Origin: Ditylenchus dipsaci
Lineage: Eukaryota; Nematoda; Chromadorea; Rhabditida; Anguinidae
Assembly: GCA_004194705.1 (NCBI GenBank)
Contig: SADC01001009.1
Location: 1-64,000 of the forward strand
DNA: 64,000 bases
Direction: 5' to 3'
Shown here: positions 44,694 to 55,475 of the stretch, piece by piece
How the letters are laid out: every line of letters begins with the position of its first letter
Position numbering within the stretch: position 1 is the first letter of the stretch
Position numbers and translations under genes: made by a program
The notes under the pieces: model-generated
Seen by the model: the letters and a program-made list of their open reading frames with translations, nothing else
What the model was told of the DNA's origin: nothing
The model's database searches: none

Positions 44694-47600
44694 CTAAACT
44701 GATTTGGCAGCTGGACTCAGTGCCTGTGTAAATTTGGCAACAATTGAGTGCTTCAACTTCTCACACTTCAAATTGGTCAAGAAATCATGGTTGTGCACAA
44801 TAGATGGCAGATTGCAAAGCAGGAAATTCTCGCATTCATTAGCCATTGAAATGAAAAAGTTTTTTCTGCAAAAATGCAACAGCTTAATTTCCTTGTGGAA
44901 TTTGGTAAATATTTACGGTGGCAAAAGCGTGAATTTGGAAGCAATTGTTGGTAGATATTGTTGCTTTGACTACTTTCTGGTATTCATCGCACAGGTGGTT
45001 CAACCCATAGCTTTTTGCCGCAGTAATCAACTCTAGCTTGTGACTAATATCTTTGTTTTGACATATTCTCTCCACGCAGGCATTTGTGGGATGACTATAG
45101 AGGTACTCCAGCATAGTCTATAATTAGTTTTTTAGCTTTTGTCCATACGCTGGCCTTTGACTTAATTGGTGCAGTCACGTAGAAATAACGGAACTTGCGT
45201 ATTTTTTAGGAATGTAAGGTTTCATATCGTAAAAAATAGTTTTTGTTGGTTTTTTCAGGATTCACACACAAAAACATTTACGGATTTTCGAAAATTTTAG
45301 TGAAAGAGAACTGGCAAATGAGCCACGTTTTTTAGCTTTACGATTTTTCGTAAAAGTACCCAAATATGCGTAAGTTTTTACTGATGATACCTAATAGCTA
45401 AATTTGTCACACATCTGAATGACTGTGGGTCATAAATAAATCATGATGAATTACGATATTTGGAAGCAGACTGTCACAACAGAATTGAAAAAAGACTTCA
45501 AAAAATTAGGTTTGAAAAAATGTCGGACCCTAGGCGGGAACAAACTTTTGGGAATGTCACTATATCCGTACGAACCCATAAATGACCCTCCCCTATAAAT
45601 AACCCCCTTTTTGGGGGTTATACACGGGTTATCTTTCAGGCTTAGGCCGTAATAAGGGGGGTTATTTATGACCCTTTTGGGGGGGGGGGCGGGGTGCTTT
45701 TGAGGCAGTCACTATATCGAGGCTTGACTGTATTTTTAATTTGTTTTCAATTCGACTTAGTGCAATGCAAAAACTACCTTGAAAACAGAATAAGTCACAT
45801 CCTTTAACTCGACCACACCACTTGGATTTTTCAACAGATCGCGGAATCTCTCAGAAGCATTAACCAACACAATCCTATGAGCGTGAATAATTCTGCCTTG
45901 CACACTGAAGCGAATGTCAGACAGCTCTGGGTTGTCCACAAACTTGGGGTCTATGAGTGGACGCACATCTTGACTAGGTAGGCACTTGGAAGAGTCACAG
46001 GACAGAGAGTTGAATGATAGGTCTGGAGAAATGGCTTGGCTCAACTTGAACAGATTACTAATTATTTTGGCGGAGGTAATAGAGCATTGGAAGTCTTGGA
46101 TGGCAGGAGGTGGAACAACTAAAAAGTTATTTTCATTGATTTTGAAGTTTCGAAGGTAAAACTCCAACTAATTGAGCAAAAGTATCCATATTTTCGTGCT
46201 TAGTGATGTCTTCCATGAAACGTTGGTTAAAGTCGTCCAGGAGAGTGGTTATAGTGGCTGTGTTTTGAGTGATGTCTTCGCAAGAAGTTTGAAGCGAGCG
46301 AAGCCAACAGTAGCCAGACCAAGGAACACCTGAAATTTGAATTGTTTCTTGGCTGATATCTTTAAATCGCCATGCCTTAAGTCAAAATTATTGTAACCAG
46401 ATCATAGTTTTACTGTACACGGTTAATCATGAAAACACCGACATTTAAAAAAAATTGGGTAGGTAGCCCCTTGACCCATCGATTTTCCCAGGATAAAAGA
46501 TGTCAGGAATTAAGCTACCTGGGAGCTCCTACATTGAAAACACAAAAGGTTCACATACAAAGACAATCACTTTTCACTATAAACAGCAAAACATGACATG
46601 CGACCACAAAATCCCACGGGAGAAAATCACGCAAAAGATGATTTTGCGGGAGAGAATTATCGAAAAATAATCTGATACAGGGTGTATCCAGAAATTTTAC
46701 CTTTTCAAAATGACCGTAATTTTTTATAGAGCGGTTTTTGAAATTGTGTGTTCGCCAATCGACAATACTTTTTTATTGTATAATGTGAATACCTCGATTC
46801 GCGCTTGCTGTTCCCCCTCGTGGTTTAGTCCTTGTCCATTCAGAGACCACCCACAGACCAGGGTCCAAAACACAGGGAGCAAAAATCAAGTGAAAATGTC
46901 GAGCAAAAATCGTGTTTTTGGGATGAAACGCTAAAAAAGTTTTGTCGGCGAGAAAAATCGATTGGCAAATGCAGAATTTCAAAAATCGTTCTACAGTCGA
47001 CTCTCCCAATAACGAACCCCCTAAATAACGAACTTTCTCAATAACGAACACTTTTTTTTGGTATGGTTTGGTTAGATTTTTCGATAAAGTACTTATAACG
47101 GACCTTCTCAATAACGAACTCTCTCAATAACGAACACCTAGAGCCGGTCCCCAGGGGGTTCGTTATTGGGAGAGTCGACTGTATAAAAAAAGTTACGGCT
47201 ATTTTGAAAAGCTAAGATTTCTTGATACCCACTGTACTTGTAGATCTTCGAAGTCATGGGTGGGTGATTAATAGAGGTTATACGGTAAAATTTTTGCAAA
47301 AAATTCTTTGCTAAAAACCAACCTAATTCTCTTAGCCGGATAGCCATTGATAAGTTCAGGGTTTCAGCGGCATATATAACGCTTCAGACATAGCTCTACG
47401 CTGGAAGCGATTGAGAGAATTGTAGAAGATGCTTTGATTTCTAAAACGCAAAGATTGCTAACTAGAAGATAGAACGAAAATATTAAAAAAACCTTTGGAT
47501 TAAATCATGTTGAGCTTCTGATGAATTACACTGTTTTTTGGAATTTTCACAGAAAAATTCTTCTAATGATATTTTGCGGCCATTGTCACAAGCATTAATT

Positions 47601-50600
47601 ACCCCTAAATAAGTTGTTGCATTAAATAGGTACAAGACTAGAATTTATGAGGAGTTTTCTAGCTACTAAGATTTTTGTAGCCCTGCGTATACTATCAAAC
47701 GTGAAAATTAAGTTGAGAAGTGGAATACTTTATCGGTAAATTACAGGTAAATGCGGTAAAATCGCAACTGGCACCTCTTCCAAACTAGGTTTAACAACTA
47801 GATTTTCTTTACTAAAACTAGGTTTTGCAAGATTCGCGAAAACTTTAAAAATGCCATCAAAACGTAGTTTTCATACTGTCATCTTTAGAATGCTCGTATT
47901 AGTGCAAAAAACAAGTTTTGGAAGCCAAAAGCGAAAATTTGACGCTACTGGAATATATCCACCCCCCTCCCCCCCCCCCAATAATTTTTACGGGTACCCA
48001 AAACCATATTTTCTTTTTTGAAAAAAGCTCAAATTAGTACGGTTTGTCCCTGAACCTAAGGCCCAAAGTCTGAGTGGCCCTATTCCTCAATGGGGGGGGG
48101 CGGTGGTTTGCCTTGGTCCCCCCTGTTGTTGTTTTTTGTGAGTTTTTAGGCTAAGGCTCAGGCGAATGTAGACCAGCGTATGTTGGGACGAACTTAATCA
48201 TAAGTCTAAAATACGTTTGAGTCCTATCTTACATACGCTGGCCAACCCTTGCCTAAGCTTAAAGCCTAAAAATCACAAAAAAACAACAGGGGGCCAGGGC
48301 GAAACCCCCCCCCCATTGAGGGATGGGGCCGTCTGAGCCAAAACCTAAGTGCTGAGCCTAATCCCTAAGCCTAAAAAGTATTAGGGGGGGGCAGATATTA
48401 CAGTAGCAATTTTTTGGGACGACCACTTGGTTTTGTTGGTACATGGGAGGTCAATCGAAACTCCGGTTGATTCATAGAAAAATGTTTGAATTAACAAGTA
48501 TGTCCTTTTTGTAAATGATAATAAGTTTTGTCGAAAAGACCTGCGCCTCTCGATTTAGTGTAGTTTATTTAGACTGACGATTCGTCAGTGACGAATCATA
48601 TTTGGTAAAATTTTTCAAAAATAGATGTAAAAAAATGTCGGACCCTGGGCCGGAACGAACTTTTTGGTGTTAAAGGGGCACGCTCGTCGCCGATAGGAAT
48701 ATTCTAAAAGGCGGGTACCAGCAAAAAATCAAACGAGAATTAGTTTGCCGAAAATTTGGAAAAGTCGAAGAAAGATTACACCTCCAGCAGGAATCGAACC
48801 GACGACCAACTTTCGCAGTCCGCCGCCGCCGCTAACCCACTAGGCCACCGGTGCTATTGAAGGTAGCAAGTCTCTATTCCCCACAGGATACTTAACTGAG
48901 CTTTATTTTAAAATAATTCTTGTTTGAATTGACCTGGTACTCGCCTTTCAAAATATTTCCATCGGCGGCGAGCATGCCCCTTCAAACTAAATCGAGATCG
49001 GACTGAAGCATAATTCTTGAACGACCTGCGACTCGCTACAAATTGTGACTCGCTACTGCAACTCGCTACAATTGCGACTCGCTACAGATTGAATTTTCTA
49101 TTGTTATGTGGGTACAGATTGTTGTACGAGACCAATTGTTGGTCGCTTCGCGGCAAGACCAGCACACTCCACATTGCAAGGGATAGGGGAACATGTAGTA
49201 CATGTTTTTGGTGAAATGGACAAAAAAGTTAAAGTGTAGCGAGTCGCAAAAAGTGTAGCGAGTCACAATTGTAGCGAGTCGAAGTTTTACCTAATTCTTT
49301 GAGTACTATTGGTTAATCTTTCGCCGCTTATGTTTTCAGCAATTTGCAACAAACCCAAAATGTGGCTGAGCTTCCGCAAAGCCGAACTATTTTTACATTT
49401 ATCCGAAGAAAAACTGCGACTTTTTGAACAAGATTATTCTAATCAACCTGTGGTTAGCATCTCTTCGAATAACAGTTCATGGTTATACGCAGCCGCTAAA
49501 GCCAAGGCTGATGGCGCTCCAAACACCCGGAAGTTAGTTTTCATTGACTCATAGTTCATTGATGAATGAAATGGATTGGCTCCAGCATTAACGAGCCCTT
49601 GGCAAATTTCATTGTTATTGACTATGGCGGCAACCTGAAAGAGTGGTTCCGCTGTTCATATTTGAATAAAAGAAGCTAACCAACTTAGATAATCTAGACT
49701 TACTTGAAGGGGGATTCTCGTGTCATGAATGGGTCTTGGACATGAACAAGATCAGTGTGCAGAAGTTCTGTCACCAAATCTGTGTTTTCTAGCGCTACCG
49801 CCCTGTAATTTCAAGTCAATACTTTTGGCTTATTTTGGATGAGTGACCATGTGAGCGGAGTCCATCCGTCAAAGTCGGACAAAGGGTTGATCATATGATC
49901 CATTGTAGAAGTAGCAGTAGTAGACTTCTTGTCTCCTCCTCTTGTGTTCAAAGCCTGCACCGGCAAATCTAGTATTTTGGAACGATTCAACATAAATATC
50001 TCCATCTCATCTTCATTGGCTGTTAGAATGGATTTGGAAAATTGGTTGAAGCTCTAGAAAGTCAAGCATGGTCAATGGTTGAAAAAAAGACTTTGGAATA
50101 AAAAATTACCAAGTTGATATCGAATTCAGCCAGCAATTGAGTGGTCGTACAGGGAGGACACTCAAAGTTTGTCAGGAGGATTCTGGCTGCCTAAAACTAT
50201 TAGTTGTTAAGTATGTTCTAGAGTAGTGAATTTTCCTGTCAATAATTGCAAAAGTAAGTAGTAAGATAAAAATGCTCATCACAAAAAACCAAAGCCAATG
50301 TTGGAAATTTTGGTGACATGCACCTTATCATTAAAAATTTTAGACATGTGAGTAGGAGTTATCGACTATTTTCTCAAATTAATTACCTGAAAAACGTCGT
50401 TCTCCACAATTACACTTCCTAATCTATGGTGCACAAAAAGAAGGATGGTTTTCAGCCAGAGCTGAAGTGAAGGTTGACTAGAAGAAAAAATCATTACTCA
50501 TTGTTCGCAAAATAAAAAGTTAGTATACTTTCCATGTGAATCCACCTTCGTAGACAAGCATAAACAGTGGCCATCTCCTTTGCACTTGATAAAGTAGAAC

Positions 50601-53600
50601 AGGGTCAACAAAGCAGAATTTTCAAAATGTCTTGATCCACAACTGTTCTCCGTCTTGACTGTTGCATTATTGAGCGGTTCGAGAATATTGGTTATACTTT
50701 TTAGTAATTCTTCTACGGACTTAGCACAGACAGGAAGATCTTGTTCTTGATTTGATCTATTCAGATACTTCTTTAAAGATTTTAAAAGGTACGAGGAAGC
50801 TGAAAAATGAAATCAAGTAAAAAGGTGGGTACTTGCTATACACTACCCTTGTTGCCTTTGGACTTCAAAAATTTGACGGCTTCAACTAAGGCACACTCGA
50901 CCACAGCTGTGAGGAAGATGGCTGCCTGAAACATCAAATTTATTTTCTTGATAGATTGTATAAAAAAGCTGACACTATCAGTTACAACTGTAGCCAGTCT
51001 GGAGTCGACCATGAACCTGTAGAACTTGCCCACATCTAGCCTAAGTCCTGCTCTTGTGCTCATGCTCACTCTAAGAACTGCTCCACTGCCACCAAGACCT
51101 GATTTTAAAAACATTTGTTTGTCATAGAACCAGCGTAAAATGTCTTACCATACAAACTGATGGCTTGTATTCCAGCATTGATACAATTGAGGGCTATGGT
51201 CTCTGGCAAAATAAGCTAAAACTTGCTTTTTTTTCGGTGAAAATGTAAATTGTCGGGGAAAACTAACTTAGCAGCAGTGCAAATATCATTGGATGAGCAT
51301 TTCAACAAATGGGAAGATAGCCGACAAATTTCTACACACATTTCGTGGAAGATCCCATTCATTAACTCTGTTAGTTCCAGGGCTATAGAAGAAGAATCTG
51401 CAAGATTTCTCATTGCAGATGGTAGGTGTTGTTCGATCACTTTCAGCACATCTTTGCAAGTAAAAGGTGATTTTGTTGAGGCGAATGAACAACTCTGAAT
51501 ATGCTCTGCCCAGCAATATTTGCGAAATTTAGTTGAAGGAACAGGTTGTTTTGAGCTTTCGGGCCCTATAATTTGGAAGGTGGTATTAATTTAGCCGTTT
51601 GGTTTTTTGTATCATTTTGTTTGAATCGCGCCTTTTAGATTTTATTTTGGCTGTTTGATGCCTGTTTCTGATTTTTTTGACATTTTACGCGAAGCGTTAG
51701 GCACACGGTAGGCCAGCACACGTTGGGACATGCTAAAACGAGTGCTATAAACTTAAAAAAAACAAATTGAAAAAGGCGCAAATTTAAAAAATGGCACAGA
51801 AGAGCCGAACGTCAACGCATTAGGGATGGGACGGGATTCCGATTTCAGACACTATTTTCCCCTATTTCCAACTTCCGGTTTTGAATTTTTTCACTTCCGG
51901 TTTCGATTTTGTTGCGACTTTTTTCAACAATATTTAAAACAAAAAACTGACTTTTGTCCAACCCTACGAGCATATTGGTTGGTTCTTGCGCCACATCTAC
52001 TGCCCTCTCTGTGATTTCTTCACTTAACAACCTACTGTTGGCTGTATCACGAGAAAGTGTAGTCAGGTTTTTAGTTGAACTGCTCATCAAACTAATAACA
52101 TGTCGAGGTGTCTGCCTTCTGGATAAGTATCCACTATCTGTCGGTGAACTGATTTCTACTGGATTTCCACTCTGAGCAGTGGATGAGGCTGTAGTAGATG
52201 ATGTGGCAGTGGAAGAATTTGAGCTATTCACTTTCCTCTTCAGTCTGTTTTCTTGCTATTTAACTGCTGGAAGTGGTGCTCACTGACTCGGGTGCCCATG
52301 ATAGGGCGCTCGGTGGGGTGATGATGATGGCTGGTAGATGAGGATGACATACTCAAACCAAGGGAATCGACTTCACGACCTGTAGAGTGCCTAGACACGC
52401 TGAATAATGGTTCTTCGTGACCTTCGTAACTGAAAAAATTATATTATGGCTGTCGGATAGGGGTGTTAAATGGCCGATTGACCGGCTGAATTCAAGCCTA
52501 AAAATTCACATATTTTCGAAAATACCAACCTATCTTCATATAACTCATCTTCCAGCAAACTAAAGTTAGGTGTGCTCTTATACAGCTGTCGGATCTCAGC
52601 TAGTGCTTTATTATGGCGATATACATCATTAGCGGGCAGGGCCCGTGATTCATCTTCCTCCCTCACTTGATCATATTCGCGATGGTTTTCTTTGGCGGCT
52701 AGCTAAGATAAAGTTATTAATATTTTTAATGACTCGAAAAGAGCTCATAGCTCACTAAAATTATACGAAAATAATCCAACCACCTGATAGTCTGGTTCAT
52801 TGATGTCTTTAAAGTTGGTCAGTGAGGCAGCAGCAGTAAGTCTAACATGTCCATTACTGCTACTTTCAGGGGAGCCTTTCTTTTGAGAATCGCTGCTGTT
52901 GTTTTCCTCTTTATTAGAGTAGTAGATCACATCATCTGCGTCCACAAAAGCTGGCTATAAAATATTTTTGGTTAAAAGATCCAAGTTTGCACCATAAAGC
53001 TTCGAGAATCATCTCCCTTGGTCGGTACATAACCCAGCCAAGAGAATCAAGGAACAAGCCATAAATGACCAAAAGAAGCAATTTATTTTGCATTTGCAGG
53101 GATCACGCTTCCGCAGCTATCAAATCTCAAATTTAGTGGCAGTTTTTTAGGATTTTTAGGATGGCGGGACACCGATTTCTTAACCATGCACTTGCAAGTG
53201 CTAACCACCGGCGCCATAGTGCATGAAGTAAAAACAATATATAAGTATTCATTTTTCAAGTCGACGCGTTTTGAGGAAGCAGTGATTTTTGTGAGAAAAG
53301 GCGGTTTTGAAAGCTATCAATTTTCAAGAGCGTGAATATATATTGCTGGCACAAAGTGCAAGAGGGTGCTAATATAGGTGACGATTTGGCCTTTCGCTAC
53401 TAGGATCGATTAATCGATCGTCGTCATCTTTAGGTGCTACGGCCTAGAACCATCTCCAAAAAGGAATTTTCGAGACACATTAAAACGCAAAAGGTTCGTT
53501 TTCACGGGGTTGAATTCAATGGGCGAGTGGAACTTCGAGATTTCCTATACGCTACAGATTTGAATTGAAAAATATATTTCTGTCATAAGAAAAATCTAAC

Positions 53601-54161
53601 AAATAACAACACTCATTTTCTTCTTTATTTATACAGTTTACTTTCCGAACGTTTCTCTTGTGATGACTTTAGTCGTGGCAGTCCTGAATTATTATTCATG
53701 TTAGGCACAGAGTGGCCGTTATCGCCAAGAGTGTGAAGGGGCTACGAAAGAATTTTTTAAAGACATGAATGTGACATCATCTTGCTTGATACCCATTTTC
53801 AAAAATGAGATTCAAAGCTTCCTATGAGTGGAAAATCGATTTTTAAAAAATTCTTGGGGTAGAAAACAACGGCGGCATCATAAAAATGGCCTATGTCAAC
53901 CAAGCACCAAAACTGAACACCTTCATAGGATTGTTTAGCGAGTAATTTGTGTATTCAAAAACAAATACCTTAGATTTGGCACTGTTGTTGTTGGAAGATG
54001 ACAAGAAAGAGCTCATTCGCAAAGACTTCAAAGCCTGACTCAGCCGAGGAAGTGCATTGGAAGTGGACGAGCTTGGCTGCTGATGATCCACAGAAGTGGA
54101 CAACTGAATTGGAATGTGGCCTTGAAAATTGATTGCTGACTGGCTTTTGTGGTGCTTGATC
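44694..54161 (-). CDS. Ankyrin-BTB protein of the ABTB2/ABTB3 type
   Basis: Large minus-strand gene. The N-terminal exons are Ser-rich and probably disordered (53969-54161, 53642-53741, about 52790-52952, 52526-52692, 52256-52431, 51955-52246). Then come helical exons at 51216-51480 (IALELTELMNGIF, ICTAAKLVFP) and 50838-51110 (AAIFLTAVVECALVEAV, histone-H2A-like), helices at 50390-50800, ankyrin exons at 49464-50050 (FDGWTPLTWSLIQNK, LVNAGANPFHSS), 46160-46330, BTB at 45778-46117 (PELSDIRFSVQGRIIHAH), and 44917-45117 and 44694-44882 (BTB end and BACK-like helices) ending SPAAKSV. The histone-fold, ankyrin, BTB order is that of the ABTB2/BTBD11 family. Family members are scaffold or Cullin-3-type adaptors; the role here is inferred. 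The junction before the BTB exon is off by one base. A 3 kb intron holds several elements. Confidence 0.7.
45545..45734. mobile_element. Pogo-like miniature element (phrase TATAAATAACCCCC)
   Basis: GTCACTATATCCGTACGAAC at left, direct and inverted TATAAATAACCCCC / GGGGGGTTATTTATGACC, ending CTATATCGAGGCTTGACTGTA. In the intron between the BTB exons. Confidence 0.6.
46992..47182. mobile_element. Pogo-like miniature element (phrase CAATAACGAAC)
   Basis: TACAGTCGACTCTCCCAATA; the phrase occurs about six times; module TAGAGCCGGTCCCCAGG; ends TTATTGGGAGAGTCGACTGTA. The terminal 28 bases are a perfect inverted repeat. Confidence 0.85.
48672..48982. mobile_element. Miniature inverted-repeat element with a central tRNA-like sequence
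   Basis: Left arm AAAGGGGCACGCTCGTCGCC to GGCGGGTACCAG at 48721; right arm from CTGGTACTCGCC to GGCGAGCATGCCCCTT. The centre holds the tRNA-like stretch. Confidence 0.7.
48782..48857 (-). repeat. tRNA-like sequence with pol III A and B boxes
   Basis: Minus strand: TGGCCTAGTGGG (A box) and GGTTCGATTCC (B box) about 35 bases apart, with a GCGGCGGCGGCGGAC insertion where the anticodon arm would be. The acceptor stem is poor, so it is a SINE-type or decayed tRNA sequence rather than a functional tRNA. Confidence 0.55.
49021..49288. mobile_element. Foldback with iterated GCGACTCGCTACA ends
   Basis: Four GACTCGCTACA units at 49028-49087 face three TGTAGCGAGTC units at 49235-49281. In an intron of the ABTB-type gene. 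Confidence 0.7.
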
Positions 54162-54501
54162 CTGAAGACAAAAAACTACTGAATATTTTTTTCACGATTT
54201 TGGTTTTTGACTAATTTTCAGGTAAAAAAGAGAACCAAATCGTTGTATGTGGTCTTTGCTCAAAATCGCTCTAAATCATCTTTTTTAATTTTTTTCAATA
54301 ACTGATACATGCTTTAAACATGTTTTTAGATGGCGTTCATTATTTTTCACTCAAATTTTTGTGGCATGAGTTTGACTCTTTGCGATGAACGACCAAGGCG
54401 AACTTCGGGCATGAATGTATTCTGCTATGTGTTTTTCAGTTGGCCAAAAATACTCTTAGACTGCATTTTAGTCAGGAGTCTTGCTCGGATACATGTCTCA
54501 G

Positions 54502-54661
54502 GGCAACCGGATATTTTCCATAATTTGTGCAAATTTGTCCGCGGACATTTGGCATAATTTTTCGGTATGATTCGGCCGAAACAACCGAATGACACCGAAA
54601 AATTATGCCAAATGTCCGCGGACGAATTTGCATAAATTATGGAATGTTGCCATGTTGCAGA
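54502..54661. mobile_element. Foldback with GGCAACCGGATATTTTCC ends
   Basis: Left GGCAACCGGATATTTTCCAT, right ATAAATTATGGAATGTTGCC, with GTCCGCGGACATTTGGCATA in each arm. Related by its ends to 18182-18568. Confidence 0.75.
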
Positions 54662-55279
54662 TAGGTGTTTGATCGCATCTCTAACACTTCAAGCCTGCTG
54701 CGCTCCCGAATAAGGCAAAAAACATTTTGACAAGTGGACATGTCTAGTAAGTCTAAGAAAAATGCTTCTCTTTCTTGCTCTATCATTTTTTTCTTCTGCT
54801 AGAGCTCGAAAAGGGACGACAAAGTCAAAAAGATAGTATATTTACAACAAAAAGGTGTTCGGTCACAAAATATTTGTGAAATTCTCAAATAAACAGTCTA
54901 CTTACTTATATTGGCCGTTAATAGCCCCATTGTGCACAATTGGAGCCATGAGGTTGAGCAATAGAATAATTGGATGTTTAGAAAATTCACGTTAGTAAAC
55001 AGCAAAATAAAGCTGCAAATACAGCCTTGTAGACGTCTGTCATCCAAACTGAAAAATAGGCATTTATATAAAAGTAAAATCTCGGAAATGCACAAAAATG
55101 GACACGAAATTTACTTGGTACTTCTGATGTTGCCTTTTCCTATTTTTATAGGATAGTGCTTAGGGTAGGTCAGTTAGGACTTGTTAGGAAATCATGTTAG
55201 GATGGACTGTTCTCTTACTTTTCTTTGTATTTCGGCAAACATATTGGACGCCAGCATACCCCGCCCAACCCCAAACTTA

Positions 55280-55475
55280 TAGGGCCATTGCCGTCGCCGA
55301 CAACGAGAATTTCAAATGTTTGAATTCGCGCGGGACAGTTCTCTTTCGTCTTTCATTTTACTCTTTTGCTTCGAATGACTCAAAAGAGTACAATGAAAGA
55401 CGAAAGAGAACTGTCCGCGCGAATTCAAAGATTTGAAATTCTCGTTGTCGGGGACGGCAATGGTCCTTTAAGGGA
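55280..55475. mobile_element. Foldback with GGGCCATTGCCGTC ends
   Basis: GGGCCATTGCCGTCGCCGAC faces GGGGACGGCAATGGTCCTTT. The arms (GAATTCGCGCGGGACAGTTC) are nearly perfect over about 90 bases. Confidence 0.8.

Noticed and set aside
46710..47111. ORFs on both strands near 46.8-47.1 kb
   Set aside because: They overlap the pogo-like miniature element and intron of the ABTB-type gene; open by chance.
53100..53215. Possible tRNA gene (GGCGCCGGTGGTTAGCAC on the minus strand)
   Set aside because: Only an A-box-like half is visible; no B box or cloverleaf.
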